Shown: positions 54,759 to 64,000 of the stretch, piece after piece
Position numbering within the stretch: the first letter of the stretch is position 1
Layout: every line of letters begins with the position of its first letter
Source: Caldilineaceae bacterium
GTDB taxonomy: Bacteria; Chloroflexota; Anaerolineae; Caldilineales; Caldilineaceae
Reading direction: 5' to 3'
DNA length: 64,000 nucleotides
Assembly: GCA_022842065.1 (NCBI GenBank)
Contig: JALHQH010000032.1
Location: forward strand, 1 to 64,000
Translations under genes and position numbers: made by a program
The notes under the pieces: model-generated
Seen by the model: only the letters and a program-made list of their open reading frames with translations
What the model was told of the DNA's origin: nothing
Database searches by the model: none

Positions 54759-57700
54759 TTATTCGCGCTGGCGGATGCTGGCGACAAGATCGCCATGCCA
54801 GTGCCACTTTTCCGCAGTTTTTTCATTTTCGGCGTAATATTCGGTGAGCAACGGTTCAATGGTATAGCGCCAGATCCGTTCTAGTTTGGCTTCGGTCAGT
54901 GTGTTATCAATAAAGTAACTATGGCCGATGCGGTAGTGGGGATCGGCAATCGCCTCGGTACAGAGACGGCGATAGAGTGTAGCTAGATAGGGAATACCCA
55001 GCGCGGTGGTTGCCAACCAGCGGTCAAAGAGATCTGGATCGGCGGGCATTTGGACAAAGTTGAAACGCCGGCGCAGGGCAAAATCGACAAGCGCAATCGA
55101 ACGGTCTGCCGTGTTCATGGTCCCGATCAAATAAACATTGGGTGGGATTTGAAAAGGCTTACCTGAATAGGGCAAGAGGACACTCTCTTTGCGATATTCA
55201 AGCAAGTACATTAGTTCGCCAAAGATGCGCGGCAGGTTACCCCGGTTGATCTCGTCAATGATAAAGACAAAGGGTGTAGCGCTATCATGACGGGCGGCGC
55301 GCTCACAAAACTCGCGGAAACGACCTGGCAGCACGGGATAGTCCACGACATGTTGTCCTGCCGCACCGAGCTTGCTCTCTGGGCGGATTCCTTCGATAAA
55401 ATCTTCATAACCATAAGATGGATGAAACTGCACGGTGGTCACCTGCGGGCCTGGTTCGGCAAGCCCGGTGAGCAATTTGGCTAGTCGCTGCGCGATATAG
55501 GTCTTGCCTGTCCCCGGTGGCCCCTGGAGGATCAGCTGCTGTTTGTCCTGCAATAGAGCAAGGAGATCCGCCATCTGGTGCTGTTCCAGTGACGTTTCCT
55601 GCAGGAACATAGTTGCGCTGTATGGTGCGGGTGATTCTACCGGTACAGCAGGGGAAATAGCGTCGGTTGATTCGTCATCGTCGCCCTCATCGTCTTCGAC
55701 CAATGGCTCCAGATAAGCGAAGATGTGAGGCATGGGATCCTCTTCCAGCGCGGCCAAAACCAGTGGAAAGAGACGCTGGTGGCCATGGACGATGCGCTGC
55801 ACGAGTTCTTCGAAGGTGAGCGTCAACAATTCCCCACTGGGGACAATCAGCGAGGCATCACAGTTGGCGGCACTAGGATTGCGAATGAACTCGCCCCAAG
55901 TGAGTTGCTGGTGGTTGATAATGACGCCATCGGCTTGTACGGTAAACTCAGCGCGGGCACTGAGAATGATCTCACCCTCGCGAAAAAGAGAGGAGATGAG
56001 TTCGCTCAATGGCCCAGCGTTCCGTTCACAGTTGCGCTGAAAGCGAAGCCGCTGTTCACTGGCATAGTCACCGATGTAGAAGCCAAATTCAAGAAAGCGA
56101 TAGTTCATCCACATCGAAAGCTGGGCATCCTTGGAGCGCTTGCTGCCTTTGGGGTAGAAGGCACCCCAGTAGAAATCCCAGGCCCCGCCCTGCCCCCAAT
56201 CATTTTTAGTAAAACGGGCAAAGACCCGTTTTTCGATCTCCATGACCTCGCGTACGGCAGGGGGTAAGCGCCGACCGGCTTCCAGCATCACGCGCTTAAA
56301 TGGCTCCTCGACATATTGCACAAAGTCAGCTTTATTGGCAGCGTAACATTTACTGGTCGGATCGGCGTGAATGAGCGCGAGCAGTTCGAAGGTGCGTGCG
56401 CTGAAAGGCGAATCGGTAATAGGTTCCGGCGCTTCAGGACTGACATCTACAACGGTAAGCGTCGCGGTGTCTTCGTCTTCCTGTTCCCCATCAGGTATGG
56501 ATACGATGCCTTTGACCGCGACAAGCCAATGGCAAAAGATATCAAATGTATCGCCTGGCGGTAAAACAAAGGGGGCGGTGGCCAGGATATCGGCCAGTTC
56601 GTCGTGGAGACGGTGCATGGTGGTATTCACCGCGGGATAGTCAGCAACACTCTGCTTGAAGCTGGCACCCGTTAGATAGGTAAGCACGGCGATTGGTTTG
56701 CTGTTGATGAGGGCAAAGTCAGCGGGCGCGAGGGCGTTCAGCATCGGTGTGAGCATGCCGGCTTGAAAGCCCTTGCTGTAGGGCGATGCCGCAAATTCTT
56801 TACAGGCCGCCGCCAACTCAGCGGGATGTTCGACACAACGTTGGGTAAAGCGCAGAATGGCATTGCTGATCTCTGACCAGTCGGTTGGCTGCCACCAGTG
56901 ACTGCGCTCATATTTAAAGCGGATGTCTTTTGTGATGGCTGGGGCTGGATGAATCCAGGCGTCCTGATCGCGATTGTTTGCCGTATCGGTGTAAGGTAAC
57001 AACTGTTTCAATACACGGTCCGTCACATCTACTCCACTCGCCTTTGCTGTGAGGATGGCATGGTAGTTCTGCGCGGCTGCCACGCGCGCTTGAGGGTAAG
57101 CGGCGATATGGGTTTGGCCGGCGTGTGTCTGGGGATAGGTTGCGAGAAACTCACTAAAAAGCGCAGAAAACTCATTGCGTTTTGCCGGCTTTAGGAGTAA
57201 CTCAGTGGGCTTGTAAAAGGCGACCCAAAGCAAACTCTGGACATCAAGTAAGCTGGTCGCGCCGTAGGGCTTGAAACCCTGCTGCAACTGTTGTGCCAAC
57301 GAGACGATCGTGACATAGGTATCAACATTGAGTTTGGCGTTCCACTTTTCCTTTAACCCAAACCAGGTTAGATACTGTTCAGTCAAGCGCGGCTTGACGA
57401 ACATTTCGCGGTCGGGATGGGCCAGAAAAAGAAAGTAGGTGGCAAAGGTCCAGTAGTTCAGGCGTGGATCATATTGTTGCAGAAAATCAATGTAGTTTTG
57501 CAACCGCACTTCAATTGCGGCATCACTATAGAGCAACTGAAAGAGGCGATGGCAGAGTTTGCCCTGGTCTACCGTCTCATCGTAGAGGATACGCAGATCA
57601 CCCGATTGGGGGGTGGAGAGATAGAGCAGGTTGGTTGCTTGGGCCACCTTCGCCAGCCGATTCACGATCTCCTCATAGAGCTGCCCGCGCAGCAGACGCT

Positions 57701-57866
57701 CGTATTCGGTGCGCCCCAACTGCACACGCATCGATTCGACGGCTTGTTGTTTATACCGAATTTCGTCGGTATCAAACGCCGAATGATGCACATTTTGCCA
57801 GTCGGGATAATGTTGGCGGATCAAGGTGAGGAGTTGGTCGATTTGGGCTGGTGTAATGGTTAGCAT
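54759..57866 (-). CDS. mcrB: McrB-type AAA+ ATPase with large N-terminal region
   Basis: About 1035 residues from ATG 57866, with GTGGGG just upstream; the start lies 9 bases after the drmB stop. The C-terminal ~300 residues are the AAA+ motor: LILQGPPGTGKTYIAQRL (Walker A, ~780), VFIIDEINRGN (Walker B, ~865), and YLIGTMNTADRSIALVDFAL (sensor). NTADRS is the McrB signature. The N-terminal ~730 residues are far longer than in E. coli McrB. They contain helical regions and a segment around residue 560-620 (WGQGGAWDFYWGAFYPKG, FLEFGFYIGDY) that may read DNA or another ligand. An acidic linker (VEDDEGDDDESTD) joins the two halves. With McrC it should form a nucleotide-driven restriction complex. 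Confidence 0.85.
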   Translation of the reverse strand: MLTITPAQIDQLLTLIRQHYPDWQNVHHSAFDTDEIRYKQQAVESMRVQLGRTEYERLLRGQLYEEIVNRLAKVAQATNLLYLSTPQSGDLRILYDETVDQGKLCHRLFQLLYSDAAIEVRLQNYIDFLQQYDPRLNYWTFATYFLFLAHPDREMFVKPRLTEQYLTWFGLKEKWNAKLNVDTYVTIVSLAQQLQQGFKPYGATSLLDVQSLLWVAFYKPTELLLKPAKRNEFSALFSEFLATYPQTHAGQTHIAAYPQARVAAAQNYHAILTAKASGVDVTDRVLKQLLPYTDTANNRDQDAWIHPAPAITKDIRFKYERSHWWQPTDWSEISNAILRFTQRCVEHPAELAAACKEFAASPYSKGFQAGMLTPMLNALAPADFALINSKPIAVLTYLTGASFKQSVADYPAVNTTMHRLHDELADILATAPFVLPPGDTFDIFCHWLVAVKGIVSIPDGEQEDEDTATLTVVDVSPEAPEPITDSPFSARTFELLALIHADPTSKCYAANKADFVQYVEEPFKRVMLEAGRRLPPAVREVMEIEKRVFARFTKNDWGQGGAWDFYWGAFYPKGSKRSKDAQLSMWMNYRFLEFGFYIGDYASEQRLRFQRNCERNAGPLSELISSLFREGEIILSARAEFTVQADGVIINHQQLTWGEFIRNPSAANCDASLIVPSGELLTLTFEELVQRIVHGHQRLFPLVLAALEEDPMPHIFAYLEPLVEDDEGDDDESTDAISPAVPVESPAPYSATMFLQETSLEQHQMADLLALLQDKQQLILQGPPGTGKTYIAQRLAKLLTGLAEPGPQVTTVQFHPSYGYEDFIEGIRPESKLGAAGQHVVDYPVLPGRFREFCERAARHDSATPFVFIIDEINRGNLPRIFGELMYLLEYRKESVLLPYSGKPFQIPPNVYLIGTMNTADRSIALVDFALRRRFNFVQMPADPDLFDRWLATTALGIPYLATLYRRLCTEAIADPHYRIGHSYFIDNTLTEAKLERIWRYTIEPLLTEYYAENEKTAEKWHWHGDLVASIRQRE

Positions 57867-57875
57867 AGTCCCCAC

Positions 57876-59771
57876 TTATAGATCTCCCAGGAAATCAAAA
57901 AAGGCTAATTCGGTGCGTTCCACCGTGGCGATAAGCACAGAGCGATCCAGATAACGATTGCCACATTCGCAGGAGGTTTCCGGCGCAAATAGACAGGCAT
58001 GGCAGGCCGCGGCATGAAGTGTCATGCCATCGTGACTGGGGGGATGTTCGGCGCAGAGCGGGTCGGAGGCACAGAGACCGGCTTCGGCGAGCGCCGCACG
58101 CAGATGGTGCCCTAGGGCAGCCGGCTCGCCCAAGCTGACAAGCCCACCAAGGGTCCCTTCGCTATCCGGGGCGGCGGTGTAAAGCAGCAGACCAGCCATT
58201 GGCTCCGGTGGTTTGCCCTCTTCGTGGGGATTGCGTGAGTAGAGGCGCTCGCGAATGCTGGCCGCAGTGTAGCCACAGGCAAGAGTTAGGCGGCGCATGA
58301 GGATGTGGGCCAGTGAATTGAGCAGGACATAGCGCATTTCCGGGAAATTGGCCGCAGCCGGGGTAATATAACGGTGGTTGCGCCAAGCGATGTGGGCATC
58401 AAAAAAGCGCTTGCCCCAGGCTTGGACGGCGGGACGCAGTGACCACGCCCGGACCGCTTCTTCGCGCAGTTGGATGAAGATCCCTTCCCCGCGGACTTCG
58501 GCGGCGGGCACCCAAGCTGGGGCCTGGCGGGCAATACGCATGCGTCGTTCCGCCTGATTCTCATCGCCCAGTTCACCGGGGGCGTCGATTCGTGTAAAGC
58601 CAATCAGGGCACGCACCTCGCGCAGCTGTTCGACCAATACGATGCGCTCGATGACGGTCTCAAAACCAGCGGGTGTGGGTACCTGGGTTAGGCGAAAATC
58701 GTCGGTTGTGGGGGCTTGTGCCGGTGCGCTAAAGATGGCCCATTCAGGACTCTTGAGATCGACGGGCTGATCGGCTGGTTCAGCGGCTAGCGCGTGGCGG
58801 CGACTGGCAATGGCCTGCCAGATTTCATCGTCACGGTAGGGGGCCAGGTTGCTCAATGCCGGCAAAAGCTGGCGCAGCAAAGCGATATTCTGGAGATTTT
58901 CCACGCGATCCAAGATCGGCCATTGTTCTTCAACCAGTTGCTCCAGTCGGCTGCTGTCGAGGGTGGGAATCGAGAGGGCCGTTAGCACATCGGGAAACCA
59001 GAGATTGGATGCGCCGAGCAGGATGGCCTTGGTTTGGCAGGCGCAGGGCTGTTCATCAAAATCGCGCAGATGGGGGCGACGACCACGACAGAGCGGCATC
59101 GAGGCTTCGCCAGCGCGGCCAAAGGCGTCGGACATGCGCCGTTGGGCCTTGCAGGTAACACATTCAACCAGCAGATCACGCGCTTCGCCGCCTGGGCCAA
59201 ATTCGAGGAGGCGCAGTGAGGCGCGGCAGTTGGTTGGCCCACGGTGGGTAAACTCGATCCAGGGAAAGTCATCGAGATGGCCATTAGGGCAGGCGACCAG
59301 AAAGCGGGCCGGGACCACGGTCGGCGTTTTGCCTTTGGGACAGGCTTCGTGAATATAGCGGGTGCGGTCGGGGTGGTAGGGATTATCGCGGCGTGCAAAG
59401 AGACCGGCGCTCAATGGTGCCAGCAATTGGCAGGTCGGACAGAGCATCCAGCGTGGGAAAGTGGCAACCGGTAACCCGATCAAGTGGAGGGGATCAAAGG
59501 GATCGGGGGTTGACTTGGTTGGCGGTGGGGCGGGCGGGGCTTTGAGCGCCAGCACTTGATCGCCCAATTGGCGGCGGACCGTGGCCAGCAGGCGTTCTTC
59601 CTGGATCTCGCGGGCGGTGGGCTGGTCACCATTCCAATCGTCGAGGCCCATGACGAGCACAGAGATGTGGGGTAGATCGACCAGGGCACCGATGCCAAAG
59701 GAAAACATGATCTGGGTGGGGCGCAGTTCGCCGACGACGGTTTTGTAGTTGGTTGGGTTATTGATAGTCAT
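57876..59771 (-). CDS. drmB: DrmB-like DUF1998 protein of a DISARM-type system
   Basis: A 631-residue product from ATG 59771 (MTINNPTNYK); a GTG at 59786 is an alternative. The opening GELRPTQIMFSFGIGALVDL is characteristic of DrmB. It is rich in Cys pairs likely to bind zinc: CPTC, CPNGH, CVTC, CAC, and a C-terminal DUF1998-like cluster (CHACLFAPETSCECGNRYLD). DrmB partners the DrmA helicase in DISARM and forms the core complex that acts on invading DNA. It lies between DrmA and McrB, in the place where DISARM loci usually continue with DrmC. Confidence 0.88.
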   Translation of the reverse strand: MTINNPTNYKTVVGELRPTQIMFSFGIGALVDLPHISVLVMGLDDWNGDQPTAREIQEERLLATVRRQLGDQVLALKAPPAPPPTKSTPDPFDPLHLIGLPVATFPRWMLCPTCQLLAPLSAGLFARRDNPYHPDRTRYIHEACPKGKTPTVVPARFLVACPNGHLDDFPWIEFTHRGPTNCRASLRLLEFGPGGEARDLLVECVTCKAQRRMSDAFGRAGEASMPLCRGRRPHLRDFDEQPCACQTKAILLGASNLWFPDVLTALSIPTLDSSRLEQLVEEQWPILDRVENLQNIALLRQLLPALSNLAPYRDDEIWQAIASRRHALAAEPADQPVDLKSPEWAIFSAPAQAPTTDDFRLTQVPTPAGFETVIERIVLVEQLREVRALIGFTRIDAPGELGDENQAERRMRIARQAPAWVPAAEVRGEGIFIQLREEAVRAWSLRPAVQAWGKRFFDAHIAWRNHRYITPAAANFPEMRYVLLNSLAHILMRRLTLACGYTAASIRERLYSRNPHEEGKPPEPMAGLLLYTAAPDSEGTLGGLVSLGEPAALGHHLRAALAEAGLCASDPLCAEHPPSHDGMTLHAAACHACLFAPETSCECGNRYLDRSVLIATVERTELAFFDFLGDL

Positions 59772-59772
59772 G

Positions 59773-59938
59773 CTTTTCTCACGCAAAGGTGCAAAGGCGC
59801 AAAGGGATGGGCGGTGGGAGTCATATTTTTCTCACGTAAAGGCGCAAAGGCGCAAAGGTGCAAAGGGATAAGTCATAGTTGGCCAGCTTTTCTCACGCAA
59901 AGCGGGTACCCCTTGGGTGAAGGCGCAAAGGGATGGGC
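59773..59938 (+). repeat. CGCAAAGG short repeats between drmA and drmB
   Basis: Three blocks, each beginning TTTTCTCACG and followed by runs of GTGCAAAGG/GCGCAAAGG. Two of them end with AAAGGGATGGGCGGTGG. They fill the whole gap between the two genes and carry no reading frame or clear promoter. They resemble the repeats near 28261 and 28634. Confidence 0.65.
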
Positions 59939-59944
59939 GGTGGC

Positions 59945-62900
59945 TTAGTCGGCTTCGTCGGTGGTGGGGGCGACGGCGGCTTTGGTTGGCCAGAGCCGGT
60001 CCTCGTTGCGATCCATGCCAAAGTCATCTAGGACCAGGTTGACGGTTGGTTCGACATCACGCAGCGAATTGAGGCAGGTGAAGAGCCCCCAGGGTGCCAA
60101 TTCAGGCCGGTTGAGCAGGCCATAGGTGTCACCGCGCTGCTCGTAGCCAATCCGGGCACCAACGCGGGTGCGGATCTGATCGGTCCAAGCGGTGGCGCGG
60201 TCGGCCAGGGCTTGCCGGATCAGTGGTTCGACTGCAGGGCCAAGCAAGGCCGTCGCACGATCGACGATGGTATTGCAGGCGGCGATGACGGTTGGATGTG
60301 TGGTTTGAAAGTGTTCAGCCCCTTGATTTTCATTGAAACTGAGATCGGCCAGCCGGATTTGTGCCACTAGCAGCGCGCTCAGGCCCCGTTTGAGTGCGCC
60401 AACCGAGAAGGGGGTCACCGAAAGAGCCTCGACATGTTGATAGAAGGTGGCGTGATAATGCTCAAAGGATTCGTAGTGGCTGAGATCACGCGGGCGCGTC
60501 CAGTTATAGACGACGCAGACCAGGCCGGGACCGCTTTTATTCCGCCCCACGCGACTGGTCGCCTGAATATACTCGGAAGTAGTCTTGGGTTGACCAGCAC
60601 AGACCATCAGGCCCAGCCGATCAATATCGACCCCCACCGAGATCATATTCGTTGCCAGCAGCACATCGATCGGTGATTGGTAGCGGGTGGTGCGTCCTTT
60701 GCTGCGCCCCTTGCCGGCATCCGGGTCAAACTGCTGCTCTAGTTGATCGAGCTTGGCCGGGATATCGGTGGCACTAAGGCGTGAGGTCAACTCTTCGACG
60801 CTGTAGGGAGTGAGTGTGCGTTTGGTTTGACCGCGCTCTTCCATGCGGCGCAGGCGGGCGGCCACACTGTCATCAACGGCGCGGCGCATGCCACCCAATT
60901 CACGCAGCGAATTGAAATAGCCGACGAGGGTCATCCACGGATCGGCGGCGATGCCATACTTTTCATAGAGCGACTGCGCGGCGGAGAGCAGTGAGGTATA
61001 GGTACGGATCAGCGCCGTCTTGTGGCGGATGCCGGGTGCATTAATGCCAAGATAGCGGCGGCCAGGGAGCGCTTCGGGCCCATCACCAGTTGGACGCTGC
61101 CGCGAGAAGAAGCTATCCCCCACATCCAGCCCCTGGGGTGGAAAGATGTTGACTGTCCGCTGAAAGATGCCCTGTACCTGAGCTTGCGCCTGGCGAATGG
61201 TGGCGGTCGAAGCGATGACCTTGGGCCGGATCGGCTGGCCGTTCAGCTCCCAAGTACAGAGGCGATCAACCGCAGTTTCGTAGAGGCCGACCAGCGAACC
61301 CAGGGGACCGCTGATCAGATGCAACTCATCTTGAATGATCAGGTCAGGGGGCCGTAGCCCGGCAATGGGCAAGGTACGCGCCGCGGGCAGGTTATATTTT
61401 TTGCTCGCAGGATGGGAATCACTATCAAGCAGTTCAGGTGAACGGTAGCCGTGGCGCTCGCAGAAGCCGTTGACCTGGCCAAAGAGCATCGCGGTGCGGC
61501 CATTCCAGGGCATCTGGGCAAATTTATCGACGGTGGCAATCAGCAGCGCGGGCAACAGCCGATAGATCTCTTCATCGACGGTTAGCACGGGCAGCCCTTC
61601 GCCCGGCGAATGTAACTTGCCAAAGGGACAACGCCCTTTGGTATCGCTACAGTAGACCAGTGTGCGCCCGCGCCCGCCTTCGAAAGGTTCGACGTCAATA
61701 TCTTTGCCGGGATCAAGCGCATTGCCACACCAGGGACAGTTGGTCAGTTGATGGGGTGAGCCTTTGCCGCCGGGGCGGCCACTCTGGCGGGCGCTTCTGA
61801 TCGCCTCGGCGGCGTCCTGCGTGCGGTTGGGCGTGGTATTGCTGCCGACCCAGAGGCCAATCCGAAAGGGTTCGTTGCCCCATTGGCTGGGATTTTCACG
61901 CCGAATGACTTCACAGGCACAGATGAGCGCTGCGGCGCGTTGGAACTGTTGCAGGGTGAGCAGGCGTAGGGTGTAGCGCATCAGCACCCCGATCCCGGCA
62001 TGGCTGGGGCGCTGACCAAGCGTTGGCTGTAAACGGCGCAGGGCCAGGGCACAGGCCGCGACGCCAAGATAGGCTTCGGTTTTGCCACCACCAGTCGGGA
62101 ACCAGATCAGATCGACCAACTGGCTGCGGTCGGCGTGGGTTGGGTCAACCAGGCCGGGCAGATTTAGGAGCAAGAAGGCTAACTGAAAGGTGCGCCAACT
62201 GTGGTTGGCAGGTTTGTCGATTTCGGCCCAGTCCGGTTGTTGCTGTTGGCGGACCGCTTTCGCATACGCCGACTGGATGCGTTGGCGGTACATGGCTTCA
62301 TTTGCAAAGCGGAACGCCGCGGCGGCATTTGGATCTTGATCGAGCAGGGCGAGCCCGGCATTGATACGAAGCAGCGTGGCCGCACAGTTGGCAATGGCGG
62401 CCTGGGCGGCCGCCCCATGGGGCAGCAGATCGGGATCAGTGGCCGCTAAGCGGCCGCGCAAGGTCTCGATCCAGGCCGCATAGGCAGTGACCAGCGGCGA
62501 GAGCGTGACCCCGAAGTGACCGTCGGGGACCTGGGCAAGCACCTTCATATCCACGATTAAACCGGCCAGGGCAGGGATTTCATCGGGCGTGGGTGGTGTG
62601 GTCTGCGGCACTTCATAGATCGGTAACACGCGCGTGGTCAGACGCACGGCACGGTCACTGGCGCCGTCCAACAGGGTGGGGTGGACAGCAACCCCATGAC
62701 CGACCGCAAATTCAAGTTGGTGACGGTAGAGCATGGCCAGCAGTTGGGCTTCGCCATCATCGGCGGGAGCGTGGACCTGACGCTTTTCAAAGAGCGGGCT
62801 GCCATCGGGGGCTTCGACGATCAATTCGGGTTGAAAGAGCCAGGCACTGTCGGCCCCTTCTTTGGTGTTGCGCTGCTCCTCCTGGCCATTGACCAGGAAG

Positions 62901-64000
62901 ATCGTCACATGCCATTGGTGGTCACGGCGGCGGATCAAGCCTTGGACATAGACATTGGGCTGCTGGATCGGATCGGGTTGCCACTGGTCGATGCGCCCTT
63001 CGCGCAGGGGGACGGGCGCAGAGCGACTATCGACCGGGGTGCGCTGCCAGACGCGCCGTGGGCGCCCTGCGTTGTCCAGATAACGCTCGGATTCGTGGCG
63101 GCGGTAGCGCCCCCAGCGGGCTTGGATCTGCAGTTGGGTAGCGCCGCCATTGACGGCAAAGGTTAGCCCAATCGAGCGCGGCAACATGCTGGCCGCGGCA
63201 CGCGAGGGTGGCCCTTCGGTGATCCCATCCTGGCCGTCGACACCGCCCGCGGCCAGATCATCCATTGCTTCGGGCAGGGCACTCTGGCCTTTGGGGGCCA
63301 ACATGCCGACCAGATAGCGCCCACGTACGTCGCGCTCTTCCACAATCTCGTCGGGCCCTTGATAGGGGCCAAGCAAATCTTTGACCAATGCGGTCTCTAA
63401 CTCGGCGCGAATCTGGGCCGGATTGGTGCCGGAGAGGCGCTGATTGATTACGACGTTGGCCATATCCAGCAGTTCGGGGAGGAGGTTGACCACTTTGATG
63501 CGCTGATGAAAAGGGACCTCGCCCAAAAAGTAGGCGAGGCGGCCAAGCAATTCATCGAGAAAGCTGCTGGACGCGGTTTTGACACCGGCAAAGTTCAGGA
63601 TGACGGTCAATGCGTCAGGCGTCGCAGCCCCCGCTGCCAATGCCGCGGCGTTGGCCTGATCCTGGGTAGTGAGCAGACCGATGATTTTGCGGCGAAGCGC
63701 TTCGGCGGGCGGACGGGTGCCGGTATTGCTGCATTCGGCCGCTACCAACAGGCCGCCGGCATCGGCGATGCGCTCGATTTCGGCCTGGAGAAAGTGCCAA
63801 TGGCGTTCCCCCATAAAGGTCTGCGCCAAGCGCACGGGCAGATCGGTGTTGAGCATAAAGGCGACCCCAGTGCCAGGGACAAAGGGGATGCGCCGGGTGC
63901 CGTTGCTTTCGAGATCATAGAAGGCATCGCCACTCCAGAGCTGGAAGTTGCCGTGGTTGAGTCGCGTTATCTCTTGGGACCCGGCGAGACCATTGCCCAT
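59945..64000 (-). CDS. drmA: DrmA-like helicase with N-terminal STAS-like domain
   Basis: 1351 residues to the window edge. The ATG occupies the last three bases, so the true start may lie beyond. Residues ~1-190 are not part of ordinary DrmA: VILNFAGVKTASSSFLDELL near residue 135-155 resembles a DUF4325/STAS-like domain. DrmA proper begins near residue 195 (LVKDLLGP, RYLVGMLAPKGQS). Helicase motifs: Walker A FPTGGGKTEAY (~633), DEAH-like IIQDELHLISG (~885), STAT motif VIASTATIRQ, and motif VI YIQATSRVGRNKSG (~1140). A zinc-ribbon-like insert has CPWC and YCSDTKGRC near residue 750-785. DrmA is a SNF2/DEAH-type DNA translocase that works with DrmB against phage. The gap to drmB (173 bases) is full of short repeats. 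Confidence 0.85.
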   Translation of the reverse strand: MGNGLAGSQEITRLNHGNFQLWSGDAFYDLESNGTRRIPFVPGTGVAFMLNTDLPVRLAQTFMGERHWHFLQAEIERIADAGGLLVAAECSNTGTRPPAEALRRKIIGLLTTQDQANAAALAAGAATPDALTVILNFAGVKTASSSFLDELLGRLAYFLGEVPFHQRIKVVNLLPELLDMANVVINQRLSGTNPAQIRAELETALVKDLLGPYQGPDEIVEERDVRGRYLVGMLAPKGQSALPEAMDDLAAGGVDGQDGITEGPPSRAAASMLPRSIGLTFAVNGGATQLQIQARWGRYRRHESERYLDNAGRPRRVWQRTPVDSRSAPVPLREGRIDQWQPDPIQQPNVYVQGLIRRRDHQWHVTIFLVNGQEEQRNTKEGADSAWLFQPELIVEAPDGSPLFEKRQVHAPADDGEAQLLAMLYRHQLEFAVGHGVAVHPTLLDGASDRAVRLTTRVLPIYEVPQTTPPTPDEIPALAGLIVDMKVLAQVPDGHFGVTLSPLVTAYAAWIETLRGRLAATDPDLLPHGAAAQAAIANCAATLLRINAGLALLDQDPNAAAAFRFANEAMYRQRIQSAYAKAVRQQQQPDWAEIDKPANHSWRTFQLAFLLLNLPGLVDPTHADRSQLVDLIWFPTGGGKTEAYLGVAACALALRRLQPTLGQRPSHAGIGVLMRYTLRLLTLQQFQRAAALICACEVIRRENPSQWGNEPFRIGLWVGSNTTPNRTQDAAEAIRSARQSGRPGGKGSPHQLTNCPWCGNALDPGKDIDVEPFEGGRGRTLVYCSDTKGRCPFGKLHSPGEGLPVLTVDEEIYRLLPALLIATVDKFAQMPWNGRTAMLFGQVNGFCERHGYRSPELLDSDSHPASKKYNLPAARTLPIAGLRPPDLIIQDELHLISGPLGSLVGLYETAVDRLCTWELNGQPIRPKVIASTATIRQAQAQVQGIFQRTVNIFPPQGLDVGDSFFSRQRPTGDGPEALPGRRYLGINAPGIRHKTALIRTYTSLLSAAQSLYEKYGIAADPWMTLVGYFNSLRELGGMRRAVDDSVAARLRRMEERGQTKRTLTPYSVEELTSRLSATDIPAKLDQLEQQFDPDAGKGRSKGRTTRYQSPIDVLLATNMISVGVDIDRLGLMVCAGQPKTTSEYIQATSRVGRNKSGPGLVCVVYNWTRPRDLSHYESFEHYHATFYQHVEALSVTPFSVGALKRGLSALLVAQIRLADLSFNENQGAEHFQTTHPTVIAACNTIVDRATALLGPAVEPLIRQALADRATAWTDQIRTRVGARIGYEQRGDTYGLLNRPELAPWGLFTCLNSLRDVEPTVNLVLDDFGMDRNEDRLWPTKAAVAPTTDEAD

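Overview
The window looks like a chromosome segment of a Chloroflexota bacterium. The evidence is indirect: Thr-Pro linkers and a FLPLISK-type motif in a secreted protein, an ImuA-ImuB-DUF6504-DnaE2 cassette behind a Gram-positive-type LexA box (GAAC-N4-GTTC), and many STAND/TPR proteins. No rRNA, tRNA or CRISPR array was seen. It is an accessory region: toxins, mutagenic repair and defence genes, with several gene remnants between them.

Layout. (1) 1-3418, plus strand, very G-rich codons: the end of a holin-like protein, a CHAT-like membrane-anchored protease with an acidic/Thr repeat tail, a small Cys-containing protein and a beta-helix/PKD protein. (2) 3419-4407: intergenic, with a dispersed structured element, a decayed minus-strand reading frame and a strong promoter. 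(3) 4420-25429, plus strand, C-ending codons: an insecticidal-type Tc toxin locus. It has a fused TcB-TcC cocoon protein (2678 aa) with an unrecognised C-terminal payload and a giant TcA (3551 aa). Two overlapping genes follow TcA: an unrecognised 328-aa protein and a nucleotidyltransferase fused to a Hen1-type RNA 3'-end 2'-O-methyltransferase. (4) 25430-26294: remnants, including an ankyrin-repeat fragment. (5) 26195-31845: SOS-controlled imuA, imuB, a DUF6504 gene and dnaE2. (6) 32128-40682: a vanadium-haloperoxidase-like lipoprotein and a secreted Rhs protein that share a duplicated 5' leader. The Rhs protein ends in a GIY-YIG nuclease toxin and is followed by an AT-rich LRR gene, the likely immunity gene.

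(7) 40789-64000, minus strand: a defence island. Read in transcription order it holds a DrmA-like helicase with an extra N-terminal STAS-like (DUF4325-like) domain, DrmB, McrB, McrC, two TPR proteins, a DUF4062/NB-ARC ATPase, a RipA-type membrane protein, and four more TPR genes (one frameshifted, one truncated beside a transposase-like remnant). All six TPR genes share an N-terminal signature containing RHA-x-YY, which in NB-ARC/TPR regulators sits between ATPase and TPRs. A leftover of this N-terminal region also lies just after the NB-ARC gene.

The most unusual points are the nucleotidyltransferase-Hen1 fusion coupled to a Tc toxin, the DISARM-core/McrBC hybrid, and the array of free TPR modules around one NB-ARC ATPase. 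Functions are inferred from motifs read by eye; no searches could be run.
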